Shown here: in pieces, positions 1 through 8,505 of the stretch
Numbering within the stretch: position 1 is the stretch's first letter
How the letters are laid out: every line of letters begins with the position of its first letter
DNA from: Streptomyces klenkii
GTDB lineage: Bacteria; Actinomycetota; Actinomycetes; Streptomycetales; Streptomycetaceae
DNA length: 64,000 nucleotides
NCBI RefSeq assembly: GCF_003626645.1
Contig: NZ_RBAM01000003.1
Span: forward strand, 434,001-498,000
Direction of reading: 5' to 3'
Made by a program: the position numbers and the translations under genes
The notes under the pieces: model-generated
Told to the model about the DNA's origin: nothing
Database searches by the model: none
Seen by the model: only the letters and a program-made list of their open reading frames with translations

Positions 1-1344
1 AAGGTCCTGCTCTTCGGCATGGCCGTCTTCGGCACGGGGTCGGTGCTCTCGGCGTTCGCAGGCTCACCCCACGAGCTGATCGCCTTCCGCGCGGTCATGG
101 GCTTCGGCGGCGCGTTCGTCATGCCCGCCACGCTCGCCATCATCGTGAACGTCTTCGAGCGCGAGGAGCAGCCCAAGGCCATCGGCATCTGGGCGGGCGC
201 CGTCGGCCTGGCCGTCGCGATAGGCCCGATCACGGGCGGCATCCTGCTCGACCACTTCTGGTGGGGATCGGTCTTCCTCGTGAACGTGCCCATCGTGATC
301 ACCGCCGTGATCGCGATGTCCCTGCTCGTCCCCGACTCCAAGGACCCCCGGCCCGGCCGCCTGGACCCGCTCGGCGTGGTGTTCTCCGTCGCGGGCCTGG
401 TCCTGCTGGTCTACGGCATCATCAAGGGCGGCCAGCTCGCCGACTTCACCGATCCCGAGGTCTACGGCACGGTCTGCGGCGGCCTGCTCGTCCTCGCCCT
501 GTTCGTCCTGCACGAGCGGCGCTCCCGGCACCCCGCGCTCGACGTGCGCTGGTTCCGCAACCGGGCCTTCTCCGCCGCTGTCTCCGCCATCGCGCTGGTC
601 TTCTTCGCCCTCATGGGCGTCACGTTCCTCACCGTCTTCTACACGCAGAGCGTGCGGGGCTTCACCCCGCTCCAGAGCGGGCTGCTGATGCTGCCGCTCG
701 CGGCCGCCCACATGTTCTTCGCCGTACGCGTCCGCCGCGTGGTCGCGAAGCTCGGCGTGCGCGTCGTCTGCACGGGCGGCATGGTGATGGTCTCCGCGAC
801 CATGGCCTGCTTCCTGCTGCTCGACCAGGACACCCCGGTGTGGGTGCTGGAGGTGCTGCTGTTCTTCCAGGGCGCCTCGATGGCGCACATCATGCCGCCC
901 GCCACCGTCTCGATCATGCAGTCACTGCCGCGCGACAAGGCCGGCTCGGGCTCGGCCGTGAACAACACCTTCCGGCAGCTCGGCGGGGCGCTCGGCATCG
1001 CCGTGCTCGGCTCCGTGCTGTCCACGACGTACCGCGACGGGATCTCCGCCCGGATCGACGCCCTGCCCGGCCTGAGCGAGGAGGCCCGGCACGCGGCGGG
1101 CGAGTCCATCGAGGCCACGCTGAACGCCGCGGCCCGGCTCGGCCCGCAGGGCAAGGCGCTCATCGGCCCCGCCGGCGACGCGTTCGTCCACGCCATGCAC
1201 GTCACCGTGCTGTGCGCGAGCGCGTCGGCGCTGCTCGGCGCGGTCGTGGTGGCGCTGTTCCTGCCCAAGCGGGGAGCGATGCGCCCGCCGGCGGGCGCCG
1301 CGCGGCCGGACGGCCGCAAGGAGCAGGCGGGGGCGGGGGCATGA
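1..1344 (+). CDS. MFS drug-efflux transporter, DHA2 (EmrB/QacA) type, 5'-truncated by the window edge
   Basis: The reading frame is open from base 1, so the start lies upstream and only the C-terminal ~447 residues are seen. They show many hydrophobic helices, an early motif-C-like stretch ([15 protein letters not shown] ... [11 protein letters not shown]) and the layout of 14-helix proton-coupled multidrug exporters. The last ~25 residues are polar and Gly/Ala-rich. The stop overlaps the start of the following TetR gene (ATGA at 1341-1344), so the two are translationally coupled, the usual arrangement of an efflux pump with its own repressor. The drug specificity cannot be deduced. Confidence 0.9.
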   Translation, partial: KVLLFGMAVFGTGSVLSAFAGSPHELIAFRAVMGFGGAFVMPATLAIIVNVFEREEQPKAIGIWAGAVGLAVAIGPITGGILLDHFWWGSVFLVNVPIVITAVIAMSLLVPDSKDPRPGRLDPLGVVFSVAGLVLLVYGIIKGGQLADFTDPEVYGTVCGGLLVLALFVLHERRSRHPALDVRWFRNRAFSAAVSAIALVFFALMGVTFLTVFYTQSVRGFTPLQSGLLMLPLAAAHMFFAVRVRRVVAKLGVRVVCTGGMVMVSATMACFLLLDQDTPVWVLEVLLFFQGASMAHIMPPATVSIMQSLPRDKAGSGSAVNNTFRQLGGALGIAVLGSVLSTTYRDGISARIDALPGLSEEARHAAGESIEATLNAAARLGPQGKALIGPAGDAFVHAMHVTVLCASASALLGAVVVALFLPKRGAMRPPAGAARPDGRKEQAGAGA

Positions 1345-2000
1345 CGAAGACGGCGGGAGCGGCCCCTCCTGCGTCCGCAGCGGCCCCCGCGCCGTCCGCG
1401 GCGGCCCCGCCCGGGACCGCCGAGCGGCGCGGGCGGCCCCGTAACGCCGCCCTCGACAGCGCCGTCATCGAGACCGTCCTGCGCCTCATCGAGGAGGGCG
1501 TCCCCCTCGGCGAGCTGTCGGTGGAGCGCATCGCGCGCGAGGCCGGCGTCGGCAAGGCCACGGTCTACCGCCGCTGGGCCGGCAAGGAGGCGCTGATGCT
1601 CGACGTCATGCGCTCCCTGGAGCACACCGCGCCCGAGCTCGCCGGGGAGTCCGTGCGCGACGACCTCGTCACGCTGCTGGAGACGCTGCGCCGGCGCGGG
1701 CTGGCCAAGCGCTCCTCCGCCGTCCTGCGCACCGTCCTCGCGCAGGTCAAGGCCCATCCCGAGCTCTGGCAGGAGTACCACGAGAAGGTCGTCAGGGTCC
1801 GCCGCGAGGCCGTCCACGCCGTGCTGCGGCGCGGCATGGCCACCGGCGAGGTCCGCCCCGACCTGGACGTCGAGCTGATGGGCGACCTCGTCGTCAGCCC
1901 CATGCTGTCGCGGGCCATGTTCCACGACCGGGCGGAGCTGCCGGAGGACCTTCCCGGGAAGATCGTCGACGCGGTGCTGGAGGGAATCCGCCCGCGCTGA
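1341..2000 (+). CDS. TetR/AcrR-family repressor coupled to the efflux pump
   Basis: A 219-residue protein. After a low-complexity Ala/Pro N-terminus (~30 residues) comes a canonical TetR helix-turn-helix ([21 protein letters not shown], near residues 55-75), then a helical ligand-binding/dimerisation region. The ATG at 1341 overlaps the stop of the transporter gene. By family analogy it represses the transporter operon and is released by a pump substrate. The ligand is unknown. The frame stays open far upstream inside the transporter gene, but that part is a shadow; the ATGA overlap sets the start. Confidence 0.9.
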   Translation: MTKTAGAAPPASAAAPAPSAAAPPGTAERRGRPRNAALDSAVIETVLRLIEEGVPLGELSVERIAREAGVGKATVYRRWAGKEALMLDVMRSLEHTAPELAGESVRDDLVTLLETLRRRGLAKRSSAVLRTVLAQVKAHPELWQEYHEKVVRVRREAVHAVLRRGMATGEVRPDLDVELMGDLVVSPMLSRAMFHDRAELPEDLPGKIVDAVLEGIRPR

Positions 2001-2245
2001 CCCCGGCGGGGCGGAGCCGTCGGCTCCGGCAGCGCGGATCTCACGCGGATTATGCCCGTTCTGTCACAGCACGCCCCCGTGGGCCCCCGGACCGGAACCC
2101 CGGTCCGCCGGGCCGTCGTCCTCCCCTGCGACACCCCCTCCAGGGGCGTCCGGCAGGAAGCGGAAGCGGCGCATGCCGCACCCACTCGGTGATCACCTAT
2201 CGTCTGGTGGGCGGGGCCGCAGCGACGGAGAGTTGAGGACGACGG

Positions 2246-3259
2246 ATGGCGCAGGCGTACATGCAGGAGACGGGCCGAGACGGGACCGGTCCGGAGCGGA
2301 CCGGATCCGGGGCCCGGCGCCTCATGGACCAGTGGCGGGACCGCGGCGTCTGGCGGCGCGGCATCGTCCTCGCCGTCATCGCCGCCCTGCTGGGGCTGCT
2401 GATGCTCCTGCACACCCAGCTCCCCAACAAGATCGGCAACCTCGGCAGCCTCACCGAGACGTTCCTGCCCTGGCTCGGCCTCGCCGTGCCGGTCCTGTTC
2501 GTCCTCGCGCTCGTGCGCCGCTCGGCGACCGCGCTGGTCGCACTGCTGCTCCCCATCGTCACCTGGGTGAACCTCTTCGGCGGCCTCCTGAGCGACAAGA
2601 CCGCCAAGGGCGGCAACTTCACGGTCGCCACGCACAACGTGAACGCCGAGAACCCGAACCCCGCCGCGACCGCACGAGCCGTCGCCGCCTCCGGGGCCGA
2701 CGTGGTGGCCCTGGAAGAGCTCACCAACACCTCGCGCTACGAGAAGGCGCTCGAAGGCACGTACAAGTACCACTCCGTGCAGGGCACCGTCGGCATATGG
2801 AGCAAGTACCCGCTGGAGCTGGTCCAGCCCGTCGACATCCAGCTCGGCTGGGTGCGGGCCCTGCGCGCCACCGTCCGCACGCCCCAGGGGCCGGTGGCCG
2901 TCTACGTCGCGCACCTGCCGTCGGTGCGCGTGAAGTTCAACGCCGGCTTCACCGCCGGGCAGCGCGACCGCAGCGCGGAGGCGCTCGGCCGGGCCATCGC
3001 CCAGGAGCCGGAGAAGCGCGTCGTCCTCCTCGGCGACCTCAACGGCACCATGAACGACCGCTCCCTCGCCCCCGTCACCTCGCAGCTGCGGTCCGCGCAG
3101 GGCGCCGCGGGCGACGGCTTCGGCTTCAGCTGGCCGGCGAGCTTCCCGATGGCCCGGATCGACCAGATCATGGTGCGCGGGATGGACCCCGTCTCGGCGT
3201 GGACGCTGCCGAAGACGCCGAGCGACCACCTGCCGGTGGCGGCGCGGGTCAAGCTCTGA
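2246..3259 (+). CDS. Membrane-anchored endonuclease/exonuclease/phosphatase (EEP) family protein
   Basis: A 337-residue protein. Three hydrophobic helices lie in residues ~30-110 and are followed by an EEP (DNase I-like) domain. EEP landmarks are seen: THNVNAENP (metal-site Asn), VALEEL (metal Glu), HLPS, the GDLN catalytic motif (LLGDLNGTMND) and the C-terminal RIDQI...SDHLPV containing the catalytic Asp-His pair. The catalytic domain probably faces the cell exterior. The substrate (nucleic acid, phospholipid or inositol phosphate) cannot be told from sequence. The gene stands alone with ~245 nt upstream, where no clear regulatory site was found. Its 3' end is duplicated in tandem just after the stop. 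Confidence 0.85.
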   Translation: MAQAYMQETGRDGTGPERTGSGARRLMDQWRDRGVWRRGIVLAVIAALLGLLMLLHTQLPNKIGNLGSLTETFLPWLGLAVPVLFVLALVRRSATALVALLLPIVTWVNLFGGLLSDKTAKGGNFTVATHNVNAENPNPAATARAVAASGADVVALEELTNTSRYEKALEGTYKYHSVQGTVGIWSKYPLELVQPVDIQLGWVRALRATVRTPQGPVAVYVAHLPSVRVKFNAGFTAGQRDRSAEALGRAIAQEPEKRVVLLGDLNGTMNDRSLAPVTSQLRSAQGAAGDGFGFSWPASFPMARIDQIMVRGMDPVSAWTLPKTPSDHLPVAARVKL

Positions 3260-3288
3260 GCGGGGCGCGGGGCAAGCTCTGAGCGGGG
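3242..3288. repeat. Tandem duplication of the EEP gene's 3' end
   Basis: The ~23-nt segment covering the last codons and stop (3242-3264) is repeated immediately downstream (3265-3288) with one change and one added base. Both copies contain CAAGCTCTGAGCGGGG. It looks like a slippage duplication. Confidence 0.8.
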
Positions 3289-3368
3289 AGGACGGGCGCA
3301 GCGGGGCCTGCGGAGCCATCCCGTAGGCTGGAGGGCTTGCCCCGCACCCTCGTTCGAAAGGCCTCCTC

Positions 3369-4586
3369 ATGCCCCTGGCGCTGCTGGCGCTCGCCGTCTC
3401 GGCCTTCGGCATAGGGACGACCGAGTTCGTGATGATGGGCCTCCTGCCCAACGTCGCCGGCGACCTGGGGACCTCCGTCCCCACCGCCGGCTACCTCGTC
3501 TCCGCCTACGCCCTCGGCGTCGTCTTCGGCGCCCCGCTGCTCACCGCCCTCGGCTCGCGCATCCCCCGCAAGCGGATGCTGATCCTGCTCATGGGCGTCT
3601 TCACGATCGGAAACCTCGCCTCGGCGCTCGCCCCCACCTTCGGCACGCTCATCGCGGGCCGGGTCCTGGCCGGGCTGCCGCACGGCGCGTTCTTCGGCGT
3701 GGGCTCCGTCGTCGCCGCCCGCCTCGCGGGCGAGGGACGGCAGGCGCGGGCCGTCGCCATGATGTTCCTCGGCCTGACCGTCGCCAACATCGTCGGCGTC
3801 CCGGCCGCGACGCTCCTGGGCCAGCACCTGGGGTGGCGCGCGACGTTCCTCGTCGTGGCCGGCATCGGCCTCGCCGCCATGGCCGCCCTCGCCCGGCTGA
3901 TCCCCGACCTGCCGCACGAGCAGGGCGCGGGCCTGGGCCGCGAGCTGCGCGCGCTCGGCGGCCGCCAGGTGCTGCTCGGCCTGCTGACCACCGTCTTCGG
4001 CTTCGCCGGCGTCTTCGCCGTCTACAGCTACCTGTCGGCGATGGCCGTCGAGGTCACCGGCTTCTCGGAGACCTCCGTGACGTTCGTGCTGGCCCTGTTC
4101 GGCACCGGCATGACCCTGGGCGTCCTGGCCGCGGGCCCGCTGACCGACCGCGCCCTGCGCCCCACGCTCTACGGGGCCCTCGCCGGGCTCGCGGCGGTCC
4201 TGGTCCTCTTCGACTTCACGGTGCACGTGAAGTGGGCCGCGCTCGCGACCGTGGTCCTGATCGGCGCCGCCGGCTCCATGACCAGCACCCCTCTCCAGAT
4301 GCTGATCATGAACAAGGCCAAGTCCGCCCCCACCCTCGCCGCCGCCTCCAACCACTCCGCGTTCAACCTCGCCAACGCGGGCGGCGCGTGGCTCGGCGGC
4401 ATCGCCATCGCATCGGGCTGGGGCTGGACGTCCCCCACCCTCGTCGGCGCGGCCCTCGCCGCGGCGGGCCTGCTGTGCGCGGTGGTCTCGGGCGCCCTGG
4501 ACCGCGACGGCGCGGAGCCGTCGAGGGTGGTCGCGTCGGGCGACGCCGACCGGGAACGGGACACGGCCCAGGAGCGGGTGGGGTAG
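3369..4586 (+). CDS. MFS transporter, DHA1 AraJ/CmlR-like efflux family
   Basis: A 405-residue protein with about 12 hydrophobic helices. The N-terminus has FGIGTTEFVMMGLLP, a signature of DHA1 sugar/drug exporters such as AraJ and the actinobacterial chloramphenicol exporters. The loop 2-3 motif A is present (GSRIPRKR), and the helix 5 region carries VGVPAATLLGQHLGWR. The ATG follows an AAAGG sequence. The C-terminal ~30 residues are polar. It is monocistronic between the EEP gene and a small gene pair. The substrate is unknown; a role in resistance or metabolite export is inferred from family. Confidence 0.88.
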   Translation: MPLALLALAVSAFGIGTTEFVMMGLLPNVAGDLGTSVPTAGYLVSAYALGVVFGAPLLTALGSRIPRKRMLILLMGVFTIGNLASALAPTFGTLIAGRVLAGLPHGAFFGVGSVVAARLAGEGRQARAVAMMFLGLTVANIVGVPAATLLGQHLGWRATFLVVAGIGLAAMAALARLIPDLPHEQGAGLGRELRALGGRQVLLGLLTTVFGFAGVFAVYSYLSAMAVEVTGFSETSVTFVLALFGTGMTLGVLAAGPLTDRALRPTLYGALAGLAAVLVLFDFTVHVKWAALATVVLIGAAGSMTSTPLQMLIMNKAKSAPTLAAASNHSAFNLANAGGAWLGGIAIASGWGWTSPTLVGAALAAAGLLCAVVSGALDRDGAEPSRVVASGDADRERDTAQERVG

Positions 4587-4671
4587 CGTACGGCCGGAGC
4601 GGCGGGGTCCCCGACTCCCGCATCCGCCAGATCCTCAACTCCGCAAGAGACGAAGAGCAGAGGAAGGCCGC

Positions 4672-5022
4672 ATGAGCGCCAGGTCTGCCGCACAGCGCCC
4701 CGGCGGGATCCCTCCCATGCCCGAACGCAACCCGAAGGCCCTCCGGGAAGCGATCGCCGCCCACGCCCCGCAGCTCCTCGCCGACTTCGACCGGCACTGG
4801 AAGCGGGACATCGCCGACGCCTACGACCTCGCGCGCGTGCCGGCCTTCATGGCCCTCTGGTGGACCGAGTACGCCCTCGCCCGCGACCCCGGGCTGGACG
4901 CCCGGGTGACCGACCTCGAAGACCGCGCCGCCGAAGCCGGGGACATCGCCGAAGCCCGCGCACTCCTCGAACAGGCCGCACACCTACGGCGGGAAGCCGG
5001 CCACTCGGAGCCCGGTCAGTGA
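4672..5022 (+). CDS. DUF6247-like small protein, possible antitoxin
   Basis: A 116-residue acidic, helix-rich protein. The pattern NPKALREAIAAHAPQLL ... WWTEYALARDP ... AAEAGDIAEARALL resembles DUF6247 proteins, which in actinobacteria often precede a small RelE/ParE-like gene. An AGAGGAAGG ribosome-binding site precedes the ATG. Its stop overlaps the GTG of the next gene (GTGA at 5019-5022), so the two products should be made together. The family assignment is from memory of its pattern; antitoxin function is inference from gene order only. Confidence 0.6.
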   Translation: MSARSAAQRPGGIPPMPERNPKALREAIAAHAPQLLADFDRHWKRDIADAYDLARVPAFMALWWTEYALARDPGLDARVTDLEDRAAEAGDIAEARALLEQAAHLRREAGHSEPGQ

Positions 5023-5321
5023 GCGACGACGGGCTCATGGGCCCGCCTTGGCAGATCGACTACGTCGAAGCGGCCCGTGCGTACCGCGACTCGCTCCCCG
5101 CAGAGGTGCGGGACAGGTTCCGGGAATCCTTGATCGACATCCTCACCGCCAAGGACCCTTACCGGCCCGGAGAGCACGTTCCGGTCGAGCCTGCCAGGTC
5201 CACCCGCTTCCGAGGCCCCCACGTCCTCTTCTTCGACAGCAGCCGGGGGTGGGCCCGGTTCGTCTTCATCCGCCGCACCGCCGACCCGCAGATCGTGGTC
5301 GAAGAGCTCTTCTGGCAATGA
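5019..5321 (+). CDS. Small RelE/ParE-fold-like protein, possible toxin
   Basis: A 100-residue protein read from a GTG that overlaps the previous stop. The C-terminal half (ARSTRFRGPHVLFFDSSRGWARFVFIRR ending in IVVEELFWQ; shown in two parts of the family pattern) has alternating strands and a closing beta strand as in RelE/ParE toxins. Basic residues are present, but I cannot assign catalytic ones. Together with the upstream DUF6247-like gene it makes a plausible type II toxin-antitoxin-like pair. A housekeeping role is equally possible without tests. Confidence 0.5.
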   Translation: MSDDGLMGPPWQIDYVEAARAYRDSLPAEVRDRFRESLIDILTAKDPYRPGEHVPVEPARSTRFRGPHVLFFDSSRGWARFVFIRRTADPQIVVEELFWQ

Positions 5322-5356
5322 CCGGCAGGCCCGGGCGCACGGGCGTCTGACAGCGC

Positions 5357-5386
5357 TCTGCCGTCGGCGAATCTGCCGGGGGCAGA
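5357..5386. promoter_or_regulatory. PopR-type operator upstream of clpP3
   Basis: A perfect palindrome TCTGCC-GGG-GGCAGA (5372-5386) is directly preceded by a related half-site TCTGCC-GTC-GGCGAA (5357-5371). Established knowledge: in S. lividans the activator PopR binds TCTGCC-N3-GGCAGA in the clpP3 clpP4 promoter. Its position ~80-110 nt before the clpP3 start and a PopR-like gene next door support the same control here. Confidence 0.75.
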
Positions 5387-5466
5387 GAAGGCTGTCGGGG
5401 CGGTGGCGGGGGCCGGAGAGTGGGAGGACAGCGTCCAGCACTCCACTCCCCGGCCCAGGAGGCCCG

Positions 5467-6102
5467 ATGTCATCACGCGTCCTCGAACCCCGCGCCACCG
5501 ACGGCGACCCGTCCCCCACCCGCTTCGACGACCACCTCGCCTCGCTGCTCCTCACGCAGCGCATCGTCGTCCTCGGCACCGAAGTGAACGAGGTCTCCGC
5601 CAACCGCGTCTGCGCGCAGCTGCTCCTCCTCTCCGCCGAGGACCCCCGTACGGACATCGCCCTCTACATCAACAGCCCCGGCGGCTCCGTCACGGCCGGG
5701 CTGGCGATCTACGACACGATGCGGCTCATCCCCAACGACGTCTCCACCCTCGCCATGGGATTCGCCGCCAGCATGGGCCAGTTCCTCCTCACCGTGGGCG
5801 CACCGGGCAAGCGCTACGCCCTGCCGAACGCGCGCATCATGATGCACCAGCCGTCCGCCGGCATCGGCGGCACCGCCGCCGACATCGCCATCCAGGCGGA
5901 AAACCTCGAATTCACGAAGAAGGCCGTCGAGCGCCTCCTCTCCGAGCACACCGGCCAGACCCACGAGACCATCTCCCGCGACAGCGACCGCGACCGGTGG
6001 TTCACCGCCCAGCAGGCCCTGGAGTACGGCATGGTCGACCGCGTCGTCACGTCCCTCGACGACGTCCGCCCGGCCGGCACGAAGCGACGCATCGGACTCT
6101 GA
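5467..6102 (+). CDS. clpP3: ATP-dependent Clp protease proteolytic subunit, ClpP3-like
   Basis: A 211-residue serine protease subunit of the ClpP family, expected to form heptameric rings that dock with ClpX or ClpC ATPases. The full triad is present: Ser102 in FAASMGQ, His127 in RIMMHQPSAG and Asp176 in DRDRWF. The spacing (25 and 49 residues) matches E. coli ClpP. The handle-region motif [11 protein letters not shown] is intact. It is the first gene of a two-gene operon with clpP4, 20 nt apart, behind a PopR-type operator. In Streptomyces this second pair is silent until ClpP1/ClpP2 function falls. Confidence 0.93.
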   Translation: MSSRVLEPRATDGDPSPTRFDDHLASLLLTQRIVVLGTEVNEVSANRVCAQLLLLSAEDPRTDIALYINSPGGSVTAGLAIYDTMRLIPNDVSTLAMGFAASMGQFLLTVGAPGKRYALPNARIMMHQPSAGIGGTAADIAIQAENLEFTKKAVERLLSEHTGQTHETISRDSDRDRWFTAQQALEYGMVDRVVTSLDDVRPAGTKRRIGL

Positions 6103-6122
6103 GGACCTGAGGACCTGACGAC

Positions 6123-6728
6123 ATGAGCCAGTACACCATCCCGACCGTGGTCGAGCGCACCCCCAACGGAGAGCGCGCCTACGACGTCTTCAGCCGGCTG
6201 CTTTCCGAGCGCATCATCTTCCTGGGCACGGAAATCGACGACGGCGTCGCCAACGTCGTCATCGCCCAGCTCCTCCACCTCGAATCCTCCAGCCCGGAAA
6301 CCGAGATCGCCCTCTACATCAACTCGCCGGGCGGTTCCTTCACTTCCCTCATGGCGATCTACGACACGATGACGTTCGTCCGCGCCCCCATCTCCACCTT
6401 CTGCGTCGGCCAGGCCGCCTCCACCGCGGCCGTGCTCCTCGCCGGGGGCGACCCGGGGCGGCGCTTCGTCCTCGAACACTCGCGGATCCTGCTCGGCCAG
6501 CCCGCGAGCCGCGGCCAGCAGGGCACGGTCTCCGACCTCACCCTCCAGGCCAAGGAGATGCTCCGCATCCGCTCAGAGGTGGAGGAAGTCCTCTCCCGGC
6601 ACACGGGCCACGACGTCGCCTCCCTGCGGGCCGACATGGACCGCGACAAGGTCTTCACGGCGGAGGAGGCGGTGGCGTACGGGCTCGCGGACGAGGTCCT
6701 GAGTCGGCGGGTCCTCACGCCCGCCTGA
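6123..6728 (+). CDS. clpP4: ClpP4-like protease subunit with a broken catalytic triad
   Basis: A 201-residue ClpP homologue ([21 protein letters not shown] with Ser100, then [14 protein letters not shown]). Where ClpP3 and canonical ClpPs have His in RIMMHQP, this protein reads RILLGQP. The residue 25 positions after Ser100 is therefore Gly125, and the catalytic His is missing. The subunit should be inactive alone and act as a structural partner of ClpP3 in a mixed tetradecamer. It lies 20 nt after clpP3 in one operon. Whether the His loss is shared by all Streptomyces ClpP4 proteins needs an alignment. Confidence 0.92.
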   Translation: MSQYTIPTVVERTPNGERAYDVFSRLLSERIIFLGTEIDDGVANVVIAQLLHLESSSPETEIALYINSPGGSFTSLMAIYDTMTFVRAPISTFCVGQAASTAAVLLAGGDPGRRFVLEHSRILLGQPASRGQQGTVSDLTLQAKEMLRIRSEVEEVLSRHTGHDVASLRADMDRDKVFTAEEAVAYGLADEVLSRRVLTPA

Positions 6729-6744
6729 GCTGACGAGGACGGTA

Positions 6745-6775
6745 GGCGGCCGCGCTACGGGGGTGGGCGGCCGCC
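6745..6775. terminator. Hairpin between convergent clpP4 and popR
   Basis: Inverted repeat GGCGGCCG (6745-6752) / CGGCCGCC (6768-6775) lies in the 91-nt spacer between the convergent genes. There is no T-tract, as is common in streptomycetes. It probably ends transcription from one or both sides. Confidence 0.5.
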
Positions 6776-6819
6776 GAGTCCGCCGAGTCCGCCGGGGGCG
6801 GGGGCGGGATGGCAGTTGG

Positions 6820-7230
6820 TCAGGCTGCGAGGCGCACTTCGCCCTGGCGGGCGGGCTGTGCGTGGGCGGGTTGCACGCGGGCGGGCTGTACGCGGGTGTA
6901 CGTGCGGCTGGCCAGGCGGATGAGTTCCTTCTGCACCAGCACGAGGAGTTCGGCCAGGCTCAGACCGAGCGCCGCGGCGGCGGCCGCGAGTACTTCGGAC
7001 GACGCCTCCTTGCGCCCGCGCTCCACCTCGGAGAGGTACGGCATGGAAATCCGCCCGGCGTCGGCCACGTCCTTAAGCGTCCGCTTCTGCGCCAGCCGCT
7101 CGCGCCGCAGCACGTCCCCGAGGACGTCCCGCCAGAGGGGTTCCCGAGCGGGGGGCTGCTCTCCGGCGGGGCGCAGGGGGATCACGTGGGCGGTGGCCGC
7201 GGCTGTCTTTGACGCTTGGGTGGTCACCAC
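6820..7230 (-). CDS. popR: PopR-like XRE-family activator of clpP3-clpP4, with a C-terminal Ala-Ala
   Basis: A 136-residue protein with one XRE helix-turn-helix ([22 protein letters not shown], about residues 51-72) followed by an AQPA-rich tail. It ends in ...RLAA. Established: S. lividans PopR activates clpP3 clpP4 and is itself degraded by ClpP1/ClpP2, which need its two C-terminal alanines. The terminal AA here and the PopR-type box before clpP3 fit that circuit. The start is a GTG at 7230; a weak GGCTGAA lies before it. It is convergent with the clpP pair. Confidence 0.82.
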   Translation of the reverse strand: MVTTQASKTAAATAHVIPLRPAGEQPPAREPLWRDVLGDVLRRERLAQKRTLKDVADAGRISMPYLSEVERGRKEASSEVLAAAAAALGLSLAELLVLVQKELIRLASRTYTRVQPARVQPAHAQPARQGEVRLAA

Positions 7231-7273
7231 TTCAGCCTAGAACGACGGCAACGGTCCGGGGGTGTTGGGGCAT

Positions 7274-7288
7274 TCTGCCGCCCGCGAA
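7274..7288. promoter_or_regulatory. Possible PopR-related half-site before popR
   Basis: TCTGCC-GCC-CGCGAA lies 44 nt upstream of the popR start. It resembles the upstream half-site before clpP3 (TCTGCC-GTC-GGCGAA) and suggests autoregulation. Only the left arm matches the full palindrome, so this is tentative. Confidence 0.35.
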
Positions 7289-7303
7289 ATCGGGATGGGC
7301 TGA

Positions 7304-7448
7304 GGTCAAGACAGGCTGGCAGCAGGGGAGGGAGGGGACTTGCGGTTCTCGGGTGTCCGACGCCCGGTGGGTTGTCGGCCGCCGGGCGACGGGCACCCGA
7401 CGTGCCCAAGCCCCCCACCCCTCCCCCCGCTGCCAGCCTGTTCTGACC
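7304..7448. repeat. Large imperfect inverted repeat between popR and DUF397 gene
   Basis: Arms of ~35 nt (7304-7337 and 7413-7448) share GACAGGCTGGCAGC on one side and GCTGCCAGCCTGTT on the other, extended by G-rich and C-rich runs. The ~75-nt centre can also fold (CGCCCGG / CCGGGCG). It lies just past the stop of the DUF397 gene, so it may terminate that operon. No gene is seen in the 7231-7453 spacer. Confidence 0.6.
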
Positions 7449-7453
7449 CGCAG

Positions 7454-7696
7454 TCAAACCACGGATGCAAAGGCAACGAACTGGGCCCACACGACGTTCG
7501 GAACGGCTAGCGCGGGGCCCTGCGGGCGCTTCGAGTCCCGCACGTGGACGGTGCGGGGTGACGGGGCGACCTCAACGCAGTCTCCGGCCGTCGTTCCACT
7601 GCGGCTGGACTTACGCCAGGATTCGGCGACCTCGACGCATTCGCCCGCCGCACCACCGCTGTAACTCGACTTGAACCATATGAGTTCGGTGCTCAT
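7454..7696 (-). CDS. DUF397 protein with two DUF397 repeats
   Basis: An 80-residue protein made of two copies of the DUF397 motif: WFKSSYSGGAAGECVEVA near the N-terminus and WRKSSRSGTTAGDCVEVA next, then VHVRDSK. DUF397 proteins pair with XRE-DUF5753 regulators throughout streptomycetes (the bldB/whiJ-like and AbaA-like sets). The ATG overlaps the stop of the XRE gene (ATGA), so they are coupled. Such pairs act in developmental or antibiotic regulation, and some behave like toxin-antitoxin modules; the role of this copy is unknown. Confidence 0.85.
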   Translation of the reverse strand: MSTELIWFKSSYSGGAAGECVEVAESWRKSSRSGTTAGDCVEVAPSPRTVHVRDSKRPQGPALAVPNVVWAQFVAFASVV

Positions 7697-8505
7697 AGTT
7701 CCTCTGCCAACTCCCTGATGAATCGTACGGTTTCCTCGGGGCTGAGGGCATGGCGAGCGATCATTGCATGCCTCTGGATGAGGGCAGCGACCTTCTCCGG
7801 GTTCGAGTGAATCGAACTTGTCGTCTGCCCCTCCTCGTAAGCGAAATGCTCGTGCTCGCGCGTCTCCGCCAGTACGAACGCCCCGTCGAGCCCTGGGTGC
7901 GACGCGTTGTACGTCACGGTCTGGATGACGACGTTTCGCCGCTCGCCCATCTCCAGCAAGTGCAGGAGCTGCCTCTTGTGCGCCTTGGGGGAGCCGAGCG
8001 TATTGCGCAGCGCAGGCTCCCCGATGAGGAACGTGAACGCTTTGGTCTGCGTGGCGAGGATCGATTGCCGATCCAGCCGGGCCTTGACTCGCTCCTCGAC
8101 CGTCGCGTCGTCCACCGGCGGCCAATGCGTGCAGAAGAGCGTGCGCATGGTCTCCTCCGTCTGGAGCAGACCCGGAATGAGTAGAGGCTGATAGTTGTGA
8201 AGGGCGACCGCCTCAGACTCGTGGCGTACGAAGTCCCGGACGTAAGGGGCCATCCGATCGGGCTGTAGGTAGTCCTGAGTCGCGATCAGCTTCCCCCGCG
8301 CTCCGCACATCTCGTCCGCTACCCGGAGCAGCTGCGGCGTCGGCTTCCGACGCCCCTGCTCCATCGACTTCACCGTCTCCTCCCCGTACCCCGCCTCGCG
8401 GCCCAGTTCCTCGCGCGAGACGCCTGCCTCCATGCGCCACAGCTTGACCTGGTTCCCGCAGAGCCGCCACGCCATCGGCGGCTGAGAGAGCACACTGTCG
8501 TTCAC
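7693..8505 (-). CDS. XRE-family regulator with DUF5753 (WhiJ-like)
   Basis: A 270-residue protein from a GTG at 8505, preceded by GGGCGGGGAA. The N-terminal helix-turn-helix (VSREELGREAGYGEETVKSMEQG) is followed by the DUF5753 domain, with typical EAVALHNYQPLLIPGLLQTEE and RLDRQSIL motifs. An upstream in-frame extension of 28 codons exists, but the ribosome-binding site and the family N-terminus favour this GTG. It is translationally coupled to the DUF397 gene. WhiJ-type proteins are DNA-binding regulators whose activity is modulated by the partner DUF397 protein. Confidence 0.88.
   Translation of the reverse strand: MNDSVLSQPPMAWRLCGNQVKLWRMEAGVSREELGREAGYGEETVKSMEQGRRKPTPQLLRVADEMCGARGKLIATQDYLQPDRMAPYVRDFVRHESEAVALHNYQPLLIPGLLQTEETMRTLFCTHWPPVDDATVEERVKARLDRQSILATQTKAFTFLIGEPALRNTLGSPKAHKRQLLHLLEMGERRNVVIQTVTYNASHPGLDGAFVLAETREHEHFAYEEGQTTSSIHSNPEKVAALIQRHAMIARHALSPEETVRFIRELAEEL

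Noticed and set aside
2001..2245. Possible gene or regulatory RNA in the spacer before the EEP gene
   Set aside because: No frame with good codon bias, no clear palindrome and no terminator could be supported.
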